Source of the DNA: Planctomycetota bacterium
GTDB lineage: Bacteria > Planctomycetota > Phycisphaerae > FEN-1346
Assembly: GCA_030602705.1 (NCBI GenBank)
Contig: JAUVZF010000011.1
Coordinates: forward strand, 1 to 64,000
Direction: 5' to 3'
DNA length: 64,000 bases
The notes under the pieces are model-generated. The model saw only the letters and a program-made list of their open reading frames with translations. It was not told where the DNA came from and made no database searches. The first letter of the stretch is position 1, and each line of letters begins with the position of its first letter. Both the position numbers and the translations under genes were made by a program. Positions 1-9,516 of the stretch are shown here, piece after piece.

Positions 1-193
1 CAGGCGCCGCAGCGGGCGCCTCGGTTGCAGCGGGAGGCGCCGCCGGCGGCGCTTCGGCAGGCGCCGCGGCAGGTGCGGCGGCAGGCGCCGTGGCTTCCTG
101 GGCGCCGGCCGGAGCGACCGCAAGCATCGAGACTGCGAGCAGGGTCGTGAGAACGGAAAGGTTGCGGCGAAGTCGGGCATCCCGCATGAGCAT
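1..193 (-). CDS. Secreted Ala/Pro-rich protein, N-terminal part only
   Basis: Not in the ORF track because it runs off the window edge. Read on the minus strand, an ideal AGGAGGAG ribosome site (201-208) precedes ATG at 193 by 7 nt. The protein starts MLMRDARLRRNLSV, then a hydrophobic stretch ending AGAQ, a convincing Sec signal peptide. After that it becomes a low-complexity Ala/Pro/Glu tract of the APAAAPAAAPAEAPPAAP type that continues to base 1, so the functional domain is outside the window. A consensus promoter lies upstream. The tract suggests an extended linker outside the cytoplasm; no function can be assigned. Confidence 0.75.
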   Translation of the reverse strand, partial: MLMRDARLRRNLSVLTTLLAVSMLAVAPAGAQEATAPAAAPAAAPAEAPPAAPPAATEAPAAAP

Positions 194-339
194 CTGGCAT
201 CTCCTCCTTCGTGCCAAGGCGAGTACTATTGGTGAGTCCCCCGGGCGCCGGCCCACCCGCGCCCGCGGCAAGACCCTTCCCCCTTGCCCGGCGCGCGGCA
301 CAGGGTCTCGCACCGCCTGGGGTGAATGCAGGGCGCGAT

Positions 340-367
340 TCTATAGACGCCCCCCAAAGGGTGTCAA
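340..367 (-). promoter_or_regulatory. Sigma-70 promoter for the gene at 1-193
   Basis: On the minus strand TTGACA (367-362), a 16-nt spacer and TATAGA (345-340) form a near-consensus housekeeping promoter about 140 nt upstream of the start at 193. The 194-587 intergenic stretch otherwise holds homopolymer T and C runs (about 410-440) and no gene that I can support. Confidence 0.6.
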
Positions 368-587
368 CAAAATTGTAACCCTCCTGCGCTGCGGCCGGAC
401 GGTGGTTTTCCCCCCTTTTGCCGCCGCCTCGTTTTTTTTTGGCAAAGCGCCCGGTCATGCCGGCACGGGAACCGAAAAAGGGCAAACCATCGGCCGGGCG
501 TGTGTCGATATAGCGTGCGCCGGCGCTCGTCTCGAACGGCTGTATGCGGGCGCTGCCGGGGTGCACAGATCGTAAAGGAGAGCACGG

Positions 588-764
588 ATGATCGTTCCGC
601 GGTTGTTCCGAGCCGCGCTTATTGTCCTGGCGCTGGCCGGTCTGGCGTTTATCTACGTGTTCTCAGCCACCTCGGCGCCGGGTCCGTAGCAGAGCGACCC
701 GGAGGTCAAGCGGTTCATGCTGCAGGAGTTCCGCCGCCTCGACCCCTACAAGGCGTCAGGCTGA
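588..764 (+). pseudogene. Small single-pass membrane protein interrupted by an in-frame TAG
   Basis: AAAGGAG (574-580) precedes ATG at 588. The reading frame gives an N-terminal membrane anchor (MIVPRLFRAALIVLALAGLA...) of 33 residues, ends at TAG (687-689), then continues in the same frame for 24 more codons (QSDPEVKRFMLQEFRRLDPY...) to TGA at 762-764. The post-stop sequence reads like a real charged cytoplasmic tail, and the stop is one base from CAG. Either this is a recent nonsense mutation in a 57-58 residue gene, or the amber codon is read through. It is convergent with the dehydrogenase ending at 793. No family recognised. Confidence 0.55.
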
Positions 765-792
765 ACAACGTGGCTGCGCTGCTCAAGCCGGC

Positions 793-2439
793 CTACGTCT
801 CTACCTGCCGCACCTCTTCCTTGATCCGCTGGATGTGACCGCGGCCGAGGGCCTTGACCTCGCACCCCAGTTCAAAGTACCGGCGGATGGCCTCGTCCGA
901 CAGGATACCGAAGCAATCGACGACGGCCAGGGTCCCGCCGGCCCACGCGACTACATCGTCCGGCGCCAGGTCCAGGTACGGGGCGTGCCGGACGGCCAGG
1001 ACGACGGCCTCGGCGCCTTTGGTGGCGGCCTTCAGGTCTTTCTCGATCCGCAGGTTCACCAGGTCTTCCTGGTTCCGGAAGAAGCGTGCCAGCGAGTGGC
1101 CCGGCGCCGGGTAGGTGTCCTGCTTCTCCAGTTCGTACCAGTGGTCCACGTACGGGTCGTGGACGTGCATCTCGGCGCCCATTTCGGTCAGTTTGCGTAC
1201 GACGAGTTCGGAGCCGGAGTAGCGTGTGTCGCCGACGTCCTCGCGGTAACTGGCGCCCAGGAGGAGGACGCGGGCGCCGGCGATGTATCGGCCCATGTTC
1301 CGCAGGGCGTCGCGCACCAGTTCGGCCGCATGCAGGGCCCGCGTATCGTTGATGTCGATGGCGGTGGGGGTGATCTTGAACACGCGGTCCTGGTCCTCGA
1401 ATCCCAGGACGTGCTTGTATGCCCAGTACCCCAGGCCGCCGTCCTTCGGCAGGCAGTACCCGCCGATGCCCGGGCCGGGAAAGATGATGTTCGAGTGGGT
1501 CGGGCGCACCTTGATCGCCTTGTACACCTTGATGAGGTCCACGCCGTTGCGTTCGGCGAAGAGGCTCCACTCATGGAGGAACGCGAGGATCGTGGCGCGG
1601 TATGAGTTCTCGACGATCTTGGTGGTTTCCGACTCGATGGGCCGGTCCATGACGGTCAGCGGGAACTCGTCGGTGTTGAGGACTTCGCCCAGGAACGTGA
1701 CGACCCTCTGGCGGGCCTCGGGGGTGCACCCCGAGCAGACGCGCCAGAAGTCGCGGATGCTCTTGACGTAGTCGCGGCCGGGCATCACGCGCTCGAAGGA
1801 GTGGGCCAGGACGGGTTCCGATTCGATACCCCGCGCCCGGAAGGCCTTGCGCATGATCGGCATCGCGACGAACTCGGTCGTCCCCGGCGCGACGGTCGTC
1901 TCAATCAGGACCAGGCAGTGCGGGGAGACCTTCTCGCCGATGACCCGCATGGTGGCCTCCAGCGCCGCCATGTCGGTCTCGCCGGAGCGCATGTTCCCCA
2001 GGTCGTGCTTGGTGTAATCGCACTGAACGTCCACGACGACGCAGTCTGCCAGACCCAGACAATCGTTGTTGAACGTGGCCGTGAGGGTCTTTTTTTCGAG
2101 GACGCAGCGGGCGATCATCGACGCGACCTCCGGGTCCTCGGCCTTGACGGGCGACTCGCCGCGGTTCAGCACCGGGATCTTCCAGTAACTGCGCACGCTT
2201 GGCCGCTGGCATCCGATGACGAACTTCGAAGGGCGCCCCGTCTTCTCATCCACGGTGTCGGCGATGATGGCCGCCATGACGGCGCCGACGAAACCGACGC
2301 CCATGACGACGACGATCTCCTTGTCTTCGGCCCGGGCGGCCTCGACGAGCCGTTCGAGACGCTCCATCTCGGGAGCGTACTCGTCCGGACCCGGAATGGC
2401 GAACGTCTCTCCATCGGGACTGACGGCATGGTCCGGCAT
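793..2439 (-). CDS. Nucleotide-sugar dehydrogenase (UDP-glucose/UDP-ManNAc dehydrogenase family)
   Basis: Predicted to oxidise the C6 hydroxyl of a UDP- or GDP-sugar to a carboxylate with NAD, supplying uronic-acid precursors for envelope polysaccharide. The Rossmann motif GVGFVG lies at residues 47-52, and the catalytic cysteine is in GIGGYCLPKDGG (Cys about 329), both diagnostic of the family. The order NAD domain, dimerisation helix, C-terminal sugar-binding domain is intact. At 548 aa it is longer than the usual ~430 aa, with an extra ~40-residue N-terminus and insertions in the NAD domain (for example around CDYTKHDLGNMRSG). The exact substrate cannot be decided from the sequence. It is a single gene, divergent from the haem-propeller gene at 2626. 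Confidence 0.85.
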   Translation of the reverse strand: MPDHAVSPDGETFAIPGPDEYAPEMERLERLVEAARAEDKEIVVVMGVGFVGAVMAAIIADTVDEKTGRPSKFVIGCQRPSVRSYWKIPVLNRGESPVKAEDPEVASMIARCVLEKKTLTATFNNDCLGLADCVVVDVQCDYTKHDLGNMRSGETDMAALEATMRVIGEKVSPHCLVLIETTVAPGTTEFVAMPIMRKAFRARGIESEPVLAHSFERVMPGRDYVKSIRDFWRVCSGCTPEARQRVVTFLGEVLNTDEFPLTVMDRPIESETTKIVENSYRATILAFLHEWSLFAERNGVDLIKVYKAIKVRPTHSNIIFPGPGIGGYCLPKDGGLGYWAYKHVLGFEDQDRVFKITPTAIDINDTRALHAAELVRDALRNMGRYIAGARVLLLGASYREDVGDTRYSGSELVVRKLTEMGAEMHVHDPYVDHWYELEKQDTYPAPGHSLARFFRNQEDLVNLRIEKDLKAATKGAEAVVLAVRHAPYLDLAPDDVVAWAGGTLAVVDCFGILSDEAIRRYFELGCEVKALGRGHIQRIKEEVRQVET

Positions 2440-2567
2440 GGTCTGCCTCCTGGGATCGAAACTTTCCGGTCTCGCGGCACCCTCTGCGCCTCGTGCATTC
2501 TATCGGCCGCCGGCCACGCCCGCCATGAGTCAGGTTGCCAACGTTTGCCGCCCATTTCGACCGTGCC

Positions 2568-2595
2568 TTGACTTCCGTTTGCGTGGTTTTATGAT
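2568..2595 (+). promoter_or_regulatory. Sigma-70-like promoter for the HzsA-like gene
   Basis: TTGACT (2568-2573), 16-nt spacer, TATGAT (2590-2595), about 30 nt upstream of the GTG start at 2626, which itself has the ribosome site GAGGGGAG. Confidence 0.55.
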
Positions 2596-2625
2596 TGGCT
2601 TAGTGGGAAACGAGGGGAGTTCATC

Positions 2626-5091
2626 GTGCGCACACGACTGGCCGTTGCCGCTGTGACCGTCCTGGCGCTTGCGACCGGCGCCGCCGTCGGCGCCGAAAGA
2701 CAGGCGGCCCTTCTGGAAGAAGCCCTCGCCGGACCCATGGCAGGCGTACAGGACATCATCTTTGCCGCACGCCAACCCGGCAAGGACGGGCACTGGTACG
2801 CCAACTTCGGATACTACGCCGAAAGCGAGAAACTCCCCACCTACGGCGACGGGGGAAAACTCTATCGGCTCAACCTGAAGACGGGCAACCTGACCTGCCT
2901 CCTCGATGACCCCAGCGGCGCCGTCCGCGACCCGCAGGTCCACTACGATGGGAAGAAGATCCTCTTCTCGTACCGAAAAGGCGGCAGCCCGTACTACCAC
3001 CTCTACGAGGTGGGCGCCGATGGCTCGGGTCTGACGCAACTGACCGACGGCCCGTACGACGACATCGAGCCGACGTACCTGCCGGACGGCCGTCTCCTGT
3101 TCGTCTCCGGCCGGTGCAACCGCTGGGTCAACTGCTGGCTGACGAAGGTGGGCGTCCTCTATCGCTGCGACCCCGACGGTAAGAACATCCGCATGGTCTC
3201 CTCGAACAACGAGCACGACAACACCCCCTGGCCGCTGCCCGACGGCACCATCCTTTACACGCGGTGGGAATACGTGGACCGCAGCCAGGTCCATTACCAT
3301 CACCTGTGGATCGTCAACCCGGACGGCACCGGCCAGATGGCCTATTACGGCAACATGCACGGCGGCATCGTGATGATCGACTCGAAGCCGATTCCAGGGA
3401 CAGGGATGGTCGTCTCGATCTTCTCGCCCGGCCACGGCCGCCGCGAGCACGACGGCCCGGTGACGATCCTCGATCCTCGCGGCGGCCCGGACGCCCGTCC
3501 CCTGGCCCGGACGATCGGCCGGGGCTCGAACTTCCGCGACCCGTATCCGTTCTCGGAGGACTGTTTCCTCGTGGCGCGCGGGCACGAACTTCTCCTGATG
3601 AACGGTCGCGGCGCCACGACAACGCTCTTCACGCTGCCGGAGGCCGATCGCAAGGCGGGCCTCCAGTTGCACGAACCGCGTCCGCTTCGCGCGCGGCCGC
3701 GCGAGCCCGTCATCCCGCCGCGCATCGAGCCGAAAGAGCAGACCGGCCGCCTGATGCTCGTCGACGTAGGCCACGGCCGCAACATGGCCGGCGTCAAGCC
3801 CGGCGAGATCAGGCAACTGCTGATCCTCGAAACGCTGCCTAAGCCGATCAACTTCACGGGCGGCATGGAGCCCTTGAGTTACGGCGGCACGTTCACGCTG
3901 GAGCGAGTCCTGGGCACGGTGCCGGTCGAGCCGGACGGGTCGGCGTACTTTGAGGCGCCGGCGCTTCGGAGCCTGATCTTCGTGGCCCTCGACTCGGGCA
4001 ACCTGGCCGTCAAGCGGATGCAGTCGTTTGTCACCGTCCAACCGGGCGAGACGACCGGCTGTGTCGGCTGCCACGAGAACCGGACCGACCGGCCGGTGCA
4101 ACTCGCGCGCCGTGCGGCGTTTCGCCGGACGCCGAGCAAAATCCGGCCCGTCACCGGCGTGCCCGACGTGCTCGACTTCCCGCGCGACATCCAGCCGATC
4201 CTCGACCGGCACTGCGTGAAGTGCCACGGCTACGAGAAGACCAAGGCGGGCGGGCCGCGCTCGGGCGGCGTCATCCTGACCGGCGACCGCGGGCCGATGT
4301 TCTCGCACAGTTACTTCACCCTCTCGGCCCGGCGGCAGATGGCCGACGGACGCAACCTCCCCAAGAGCAACTACCCGCCGCGCGAATTCGGCAGCGCCGC
4401 CGCGCCACTGATGAAGAAGGTCCTCACGGGCCACAACGACGCCAAACTCTCGGACCGGGAAAAGACGGTCGTGCGACTCTGGATCGACACCGGTGCGCCG
4501 TACCCCGGCACGTACGCGGCGCTGGGAACCGGCATGATCGGCGGCTACGCGCGGAACCACCTCGACCGGTCCGATACGAAATGGCCGAGCATGCAGGCCC
4601 TGGCCGAGGTCGAGAAGCGCCGCTGCGGCTCCTGCCACACCAAGCGCCTCAGACTGCCCGCCTCGCCGTCCGACAACATGGGGATGCCGCCGTGGGCCAT
4701 CCGATACGGCGACCCGCGGCTGCGGTTCAGCCGGCACATCCTCTACAACCTGACGCGGCCGGAGAAGTCGCTGCTGCTGCTCGCGCCGCTGGCGAAGGGG
4801 GGCGGAGGCTTCGGCATCTGCAAGAAGGGGAAGGAGACCGCACGCGTTTTCGCCGACACGAGCGACGCCGACTATCAGAAACTTCTGGCCGCCGTCCGAG
4901 ACACCGCCAAGCGCCTGGGCGAGATCAAGCGGTTCGACATGGCGGGGTTTCAGCCCCGGCCGGCCTATCTGCGCGAGATGAAACGCTACGGCCTGCTCCC
5001 GAAAGACCAGGCCGACTGCGTGCCGGTCGATTACTATGCCCTCGAACAGGAATACTGGCGCTCGTTCTGGCATCAGCCGCCGACGCCGTAG
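2626..5091 (+). CDS. Secreted HzsA-like beta-propeller / c-type haem protein
   Basis: 821 aa, GTG start with GAGGGGAG six nt upstream and a Sec signal peptide ending near AVGAE. The N-terminal ~400 residues carry TolB/WD40-like blade motifs (YDDIEPTYLPDGRLLFVSGR, HHLWIVNPDGTGQM). Then come three CxxCH haem attachment motifs: CVGCH in a TTGCVGCHENR context, CVKCH after the DFPRDIQPILDRH segment, and CGSCH further on. This arrangement matches the planctomycete family annotated as related to the hydrazine synthase alpha subunit. In most planctomycetes these are uncharacterised periplasmic haem proteins, not part of anammox, and no HzsB, HzsC or hydrazine dehydrogenase gene is in this window. A longer paralogue with an added LamG-like domain lies at 39079-42387. 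Substrate unknown. Confidence 0.8.
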   Translation: MRTRLAVAAVTVLALATGAAVGAERQAALLEEALAGPMAGVQDIIFAARQPGKDGHWYANFGYYAESEKLPTYGDGGKLYRLNLKTGNLTCLLDDPSGAVRDPQVHYDGKKILFSYRKGGSPYYHLYEVGADGSGLTQLTDGPYDDIEPTYLPDGRLLFVSGRCNRWVNCWLTKVGVLYRCDPDGKNIRMVSSNNEHDNTPWPLPDGTILYTRWEYVDRSQVHYHHLWIVNPDGTGQMAYYGNMHGGIVMIDSKPIPGTGMVVSIFSPGHGRREHDGPVTILDPRGGPDARPLARTIGRGSNFRDPYPFSEDCFLVARGHELLLMNGRGATTTLFTLPEADRKAGLQLHEPRPLRARPREPVIPPRIEPKEQTGRLMLVDVGHGRNMAGVKPGEIRQLLILETLPKPINFTGGMEPLSYGGTFTLERVLGTVPVEPDGSAYFEAPALRSLIFVALDSGNLAVKRMQSFVTVQPGETTGCVGCHENRTDRPVQLARRAAFRRTPSKIRPVTGVPDVLDFPRDIQPILDRHCVKCHGYEKTKAGGPRSGGVILTGDRGPMFSHSYFTLSARRQMADGRNLPKSNYPPREFGSAAAPLMKKVLTGHNDAKLSDREKTVVRLWIDTGAPYPGTYAALGTGMIGGYARNHLDRSDTKWPSMQALAEVEKRRCGSCHTKRLRLPASPSDNMGMPPWAIRYGDPRLRFSRHILYNLTRPEKSLLLLAPLAKGGGGFGICKKGKETARVFADTSDADYQKLLAAVRDTAKRLGEIKRFDMAGFQPRPAYLREMKRYGLLPKDQADCVPVDYYALEQEYWRSFWHQPPTP

Positions 5092-5122
5092 GCGCGTTTA
5101 AGCAGTCCACGATGAATCTGGC

Positions 5123-5233
5123 GCGGCGGGTCTCCTGACCCGCCGCGAGAACGGCGTCGCTGAGCACACTTGCCACGCGGTGGGTCGGGAGACCCACTGA
5201 ACGTTGCGCGGTGGGCAGTCTTGCCCACCGCGC
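5123..5233. repeat. Three stacked hairpins downstream of the HzsA-like gene
   Basis: Perfect inverted repeats: 10-bp stem 5123-5132/5137-5146 with a 4-nt loop, 6-bp stem 5181-5186/5191-5196, and 12-bp stem 5206-5217/5222-5233 with loop GTCT. None has a following T-run, so they look like dispersed REP-type palindromes, although they could stop converging transcripts. The rest of 5092-5465 has no supported gene. Around 5322-5353 there is a segment similar to the inverse of 46022-46054. Confidence 0.65.
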
Positions 5234-5465
5234 GGCCTTCAGGCTGTTCCGTCCACGCGGTTGTTGGGCTGCGCTCACCTATTCGTGGGTCCGGTCAGCG
5301 CCATCTCAATGGGCTGGGCCCTGAAGTGACTTCTTAGCCTACTTCATGGGCTGCCCCCAATTCCCACGTTTTATTTGGACAATCCTTTCTGTCTCCCTGG
5401 CTAACGTTGTAAATCAGCGGCGCGTTTACGCGTACGCTGAATTGGTTTGTTGTGCTTTGGGTCTT

Positions 5466-6584
5466 TCACTTCTTCGGGTTATTCTTCTCGTCGAAGTAGC
5501 CTGTCTTATCTTGTGTATTCTTCTTTCCGTCGATAGTGTCGATGGTCATTCTTCCGACAGTGATATAGCCACGCTTCCGAATATCCTCAGAAACTGTGAC
5601 CGACTCATGCGGGCGGTTTCTGCCTTCCTGCCAGAGCCTCGGACCTTTGCAGACAATATCAAGTTCCTTGAGTTCAAGTTCTATCTTCTGAGGAGATACT
5701 TTGACAACCAAGTAATTTACTTTCGGGTTGTACCCAAACAGTCCTCCATGAGCGATCTGCTGCACACCAGCTTTCTCCGTGCAGGTGATAGCGTGTACTT
5801 CGCCACACAGATATAGGTCAACGTGGTGTTCAGCCATGCTCTTCCAGAAAGGGGATTGGTCTCCTTTTTCAAGCATCAGGCCGCTGGAGGATCGTTTCCT
5901 GACCGGCCCAAGAATCGGCGTGTGCCCCATGACTATGAGATGATCGACATCGGGGTGGCCGGCGAAGGTGTCTTCCAGCCATTCCAACTGTTTCCCCGTT
6001 ACTTGTGCTACGATTTTGCCCTGCCGACCCCTTCCCTTCTCAAATACATCAACGGAAACAAACAAAGTGTTCTTGTGCAGGAAGTAGAATGCCGTTCCTT
6101 TCATGTGTTCTGGACCGTTGAGAGGCATCTTCATATAATTGCGAAAGGCCTTCTTGAAGGAAGGTACCAGTTTCGCCCGGTCTGCCGGCCAGGGATTGTC
6201 ACCAAGTTCATGATCCCCGATAGCAGTGTAGAATTTCAGTCCATGAGCATTCATCCTCTTGATCCAGTCCGGGTAGTAAATAGCCGCGTACTTTTCAATC
6301 TTCTCTTCGCTCCACCATCGACCCATCACCAGATCGCCCGCCACCAGGACGAAATCGGGATTCTCGGCCTTCACCGCTTTGAGCACATAATCAAGAGCGT
6401 CCTCCCAGCCGGGCTGAGGATAGGTGGTATCAACGTTCAGGAAATCCGGCATGCTGACAAAAGTCCAGGTTTCAGAGGTCTCTTGGATATCGGGTGTGGA
6501 GGCCGTAACACTCGAGCATGACGTGAGCAGGAAACATGAAGCTGCGATCGAAGAAACAATACAAACTCTGAATGCTCTGATCAT
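5466..6584 (-). CDS. Lipoprotein metallophosphatase-like (calcineurin fold)
   Basis: 372 aa starting at ATG 6584 with AAGGAG upstream. The N-terminus has a lipobox (LLTSC), so it is a predicted outer-surface or periplasmic lipoprotein. Calcineurin-type metallophosphatase motifs are recognisable: VLVAGDLVMG (GD), TAIGDHELGD (in place of GNHE), VMGHTPI and CGEVHAI (in place of GHxH). The first DxH motif is degenerate (MPDFLN), so one metal ligand set may be altered. The gene is visibly AT-richer than the flanks and forms a co-oriented block with two carbohydrate-fold genes upstream (6695-9462), suggesting a transferred polysaccharide-utilisation cluster. The substrate could be a phosphoester or sulfated/phosphorylated glycan; undetermined. 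Confidence 0.7.
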   Translation of the reverse strand: MIRAFRVCIVSSIAASCFLLTSCSSVTASTPDIQETSETWTFVSMPDFLNVDTTYPQPGWEDALDYVLKAVKAENPDFVLVAGDLVMGRWWSEEKIEKYAAIYYPDWIKRMNAHGLKFYTAIGDHELGDNPWPADRAKLVPSFKKAFRNYMKMPLNGPEHMKGTAFYFLHKNTLFVSVDVFEKGRGRQGKIVAQVTGKQLEWLEDTFAGHPDVDHLIVMGHTPILGPVRKRSSSGLMLEKGDQSPFWKSMAEHHVDLYLCGEVHAITCTEKAGVQQIAHGGLFGYNPKVNYLVVKVSPQKIELELKELDIVCKGPRLWQEGRNRPHESVTVSEDIRKRGYITVGRMTIDTIDGKKNTQDKTGYFDEKNNPKK

Positions 6585-6694
6585 TTGCTCTCCTTGATCT
6601 TCTGTATCTGGTTGGTGTCTCGTTTCGCCATGTCAAACGTCGCTTGCCACCGCGTTGCCCGTCGCGTCGTACAGGTAATGCATCCACTCGTCGA

Positions 6695-7843
6695 TCATTC
6701 CACCGTTACCCGTATCCTGTCCCAGCGGTTTGCAGGCCAGTCTATATGCGGTAATACAGAATCAAAAAAATACTTGTAGTAAACCCAGAAGGTTTTTCCG
6801 ACGATCTCATTATCATTTCCCATGCTTATTATAGATGGATAGTCATGCAAGCGATTGTCCTCATGAATGGTCTGCCAATTACTCCAGTTGATGCCATCCC
6901 CGGAAAAGGAAATCACAATCGCCGATTGTTTCCCCGGCCCCCCTTTGGGCCTGACTTTGCCGGTACGGGTCACCATGACGAATCTCTTCAGATAGCTGTT
7001 GTATGCTGCGTCTCCATGCAGGAAGCCCAAAGGCTCTATATTCAGAGGAGTGAACTTACCACCCATGCCCGACTCGTCCCACGCTCCATTGAAGTATTTG
7101 TTCCAAGGGGTCGTTCGCCGGTTTTCTGCGGCCGACAACACATCGGCCACCCTTGCCCTGGCCACCGCGACACCGTTGCTGAAAGTATCCCGACTTTCTC
7201 TCGTATCCGCATAGTAGAGAAAGAAATAGCCGTCTTTGATGACATAATTAGCAAGCCCCATATTCGCAAAAACATGATGGCCCTTCGGGTTCTTGCTATG
7301 CCACTGATTGAACCACGTTTCGTAGGTCAAATCCGGTTCAAGGATATATCCACACCACTTGAATGATTTCCCGCCATCTTTGGAGATCGCCAATCCGAAA
7401 CGGAAATAAACTCCGCCCCGCTTTTCCGGATGGTACTCCAGGTGGACAAAACCCAGAATATGGCCGTTCTCCGGATTCTGATAGACATTGGCAATCCAAC
7501 TGGCGTTTCCCCAGCGGTGATCGCTCGAAAACCCGAGTCTCGTGTCAGTATAAGGCTCTGGTAAGCCTTCGATGTCTCCGCCATTTACAACGACGTTATC
7601 AAAAGGGCTGCTTGGGGGGCCGATCGTGTGAACAAACTTAAAACGGTTCGTGAAAAACCACTTGCACTGACTGTCTTCCTTGTCGGCTATGCCATATATG
7701 CCGGCATCAATTCCCTGGATACCCGCTTTCTTCATCCGTTCGTGAGAAATAACGGTTGCCGGCTCACCAACAGTAAACTCCTGCTTTGATGCCGTACAAC
7801 CGGCAAACAGAACAAGAAGGTATGTGAATGATAGTGTTGACAT
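6695..7843 (-). CDS. Lipoprotein with a predicted five-bladed propeller (GH43/GH32-like)
   Basis: 382 aa from ATG 7843, preferred over the ORF-track start at 7945 because AAAAGGAAAC sits just upstream and the product then begins MSTLSFTYLLVLFAGC, a clean lipobox. The body has repeated propeller-type motifs (GNASWIANVYQNPENGHILGFVHLEYHP, YFLYYADT, GLAISKDGGKSFKWCG, ISFSGDGINWSNW) typical of clan GH-J/GH-F-like proteins, but I see no definite catalytic triad. Together with the GH32 gene ending 92 nt upstream it is likely part of the same transcript. A secreted glycan-binding or glycan-cleaving role is inferred. Confidence 0.6.
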   Translation of the reverse strand: MSTLSFTYLLVLFAGCTASKQEFTVGEPATVISHERMKKAGIQGIDAGIYGIADKEDSQCKWFFTNRFKFVHTIGPPSSPFDNVVVNGGDIEGLPEPYTDTRLGFSSDHRWGNASWIANVYQNPENGHILGFVHLEYHPEKRGGVYFRFGLAISKDGGKSFKWCGYILEPDLTYETWFNQWHSKNPKGHHVFANMGLANYVIKDGYFFLYYADTRESRDTFSNGVAVARARVADVLSAAENRRTTPWNKYFNGAWDESGMGGKFTPLNIEPLGFLHGDAAYNSYLKRFVMVTRTGKVRPKGGPGKQSAIVISFSGDGINWSNWQTIHEDNRLHDYPSIISMGNDNEIVGKTFWVYYKYFFDSVLPHIDWPANRWDRIRVTVE

Positions 7844-7935
7844 GCATTGTTTCCTTTTGGACCACATCGTGTGGTCGGGACAGGTTATCCTATTGGGGGT
7901 TGATCTCATAATTCGCCGTGACGACAATATCATTA

Positions 7936-9462
7936 CTACTCCCACATTGATTTCATTTCCCAGATGTCCAGTGACTCCAACGTCGCCTCGCCACCTTCCG
8001 AGAAGATGTCGAGACCGAGCGCTTCGGGGGCGGGGAAAGTCCTTGCCGTCTGGGCGCTTCCGTTCACATAAACTTCGACGATGGATCTGTCTAAAAAGAT
8101 GTGCATCGTCACATCTTCCTCTGGTTTTAGATATGATTGCTGTCGACCCTTCTTGAGCGCTTGACCGTCCACGCCGAATGTGCGGGAGGCCGTGTCAAAG
8201 TAGACGCGTGTGAATTCCCTTCCATCCGGAGACACACGCAGCTTGATGCCGAAGCGCTTTGCACTGCCTGGCGCAAATGTTGCCTTCAGTTCAAGAGAGT
8301 CGCTCTTAATGTCCCTGAATAAATCCTTCCTCTTCCGATCAGAGAAACTGTAATGCTTGCCGCGCAGTGCCTGGATCTCCGGTATGGGGTCTTGCCAGAT
8401 CCGGTTCCCGGCAAGCCTGAGCACGCGAGGGATGGCGCTGGCGCCTTGCCAGGAGGGGACGGCCTTTGTAGGTGTCCTGGGGCCGGTGACCCACGCGTGG
8501 AGAATCCTGCGTTTTCCGCCGCCAGGGCCCTTGTCGTCGATCATGTTGGGATTGAAGGCGTAGTAGTTTCCCGCGTCGATGTAGCGGGGCTTGCTTTCAT
8601 CCGGGGTAAAGACCATAGTTTTCTTGTTGTAGGAGCCGATCCAATAGGGATTGCCGAGGCCAACCATCAGGACGTGCTTTCTGTCCAGTTTGATCAGGTA
8701 CGGAAGCTCCCAGAACTTGCCTAACCGGATTGCCGGAGCGATGTTTGTCTGCAACTCCCAATGGATCAGGTCGCTGGACTTCCACAGCCAGGCCGCCCCC
8801 TGGGCGGTTTTGCCCCCGGTCGAGCCGCCAATGAGCTGGCACCATGTATCGCCTTCTTTCCAAAGATACCCGTCCCAATGCACGGGTGAGTTAGCGTTGG
8901 GTCGCTGCCGGTTATCCATGACCATCTTCTTCTGAAAACTCAGGCCGCCGTCCATACTCCGAACCAACATGCCATACGTTTCGCCGTGACCACCCACGTT
9001 ACCGGTATAAAGCCCGCAGAGGTTCCCCTTGTTGTCTACAAACATGTTGCCGGAGTATACCCCGCGCCGGTCGTACTGCGTATCGGGCCAGATGGCCACG
9101 GGCCAGTCCACCCAGTGGACCAGGTCATCGCTAACAACGTGTCCCCAGCAGATATTATCAAAAGGTCTTCTCTTCGTTGGGAAGAAATCGGCATTGTAGA
9201 AAACGTGGTACTTGCCACGGTAGTAGATCGGATGAGGATCATTGAACCAACCGACCGGGCTCGTGAAGTGGTATACGGGGTAGTGCGGGTCGTTGGCCAC
9301 CATCCAGCGACGCAGTTGTCGGGCTGCCTTGGAGTAGTTTGTCGTGTCAGCGCTCTTGACGACAGATCTGTATGCGTCAACAGGTGTCACAACGGTCTCT
9401 TGGGCTGCAGAACTTGATACGGTGGTGATGCCAATCATAAATAGAATCAGATAGCGTTTCAT
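7936..9462 (-). CDS. Secreted GH32-like protein (levanase/beta-fructosidase family), altered active site
   Basis: 508 aa from ATG 9462 (GGAAG upstream; signal peptide MKRYLILFMIGITTVSSSAAQ), rather than the track start at 9513. The nucleophile block WFNDPHP corresponds to WMNDPNG, and FWELPYLI corresponds to the acid/base EC block. The transition-state RDP block appears as NSPVHWDGYLW, so the conserved Arg-Asp pair seems to be missing. The C-terminal beta-sandwich of GH32 is present (VTMHIFLDRSIVEVYVNG is a family signature). Fructan hydrolysis is the family activity, but the substitution may mean a changed substrate or lost activity. A canonical GH32 occurs at 44234-45685. Base composition is AT-richer than neighbours. 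Confidence 0.8.
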   Translation of the reverse strand: MKRYLILFMIGITTVSSSAAQETVVTPVDAYRSVVKSADTTNYSKAARQLRRWMVANDPHYPVYHFTSPVGWFNDPHPIYYRGKYHVFYNADFFPTKRRPFDNICWGHVVSDDLVHWVDWPVAIWPDTQYDRRGVYSGNMFVDNKGNLCGLYTGNVGGHGETYGMLVRSMDGGLSFQKKMVMDNRQRPNANSPVHWDGYLWKEGDTWCQLIGGSTGGKTAQGAAWLWKSSDLIHWELQTNIAPAIRLGKFWELPYLIKLDRKHVLMVGLGNPYWIGSYNKKTMVFTPDESKPRYIDAGNYYAFNPNMIDDKGPGGGKRRILHAWVTGPRTPTKAVPSWQGASAIPRVLRLAGNRIWQDPIPEIQALRGKHYSFSDRKRKDLFRDIKSDSLELKATFAPGSAKRFGIKLRVSPDGREFTRVYFDTASRTFGVDGQALKKGRQQSYLKPEEDVTMHIFLDRSIVEVYVNGSAQTARTFPAPEALGLDIFSEGGEATLESLDIWEMKSMWE

Positions 9463-9516
9463 AGTCTTCCTATGGCGAACAGTGAGTATACAGACTGCAT
9501 AAGATCCCGTCACACC

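Noticed and set aside
2530-5073. 847-codon minus-strand ORF
   Set aside because: Lies exactly opposite the HzsA-like gene; His/Asp/Arg-rich with no domain; a GC-driven shadow.
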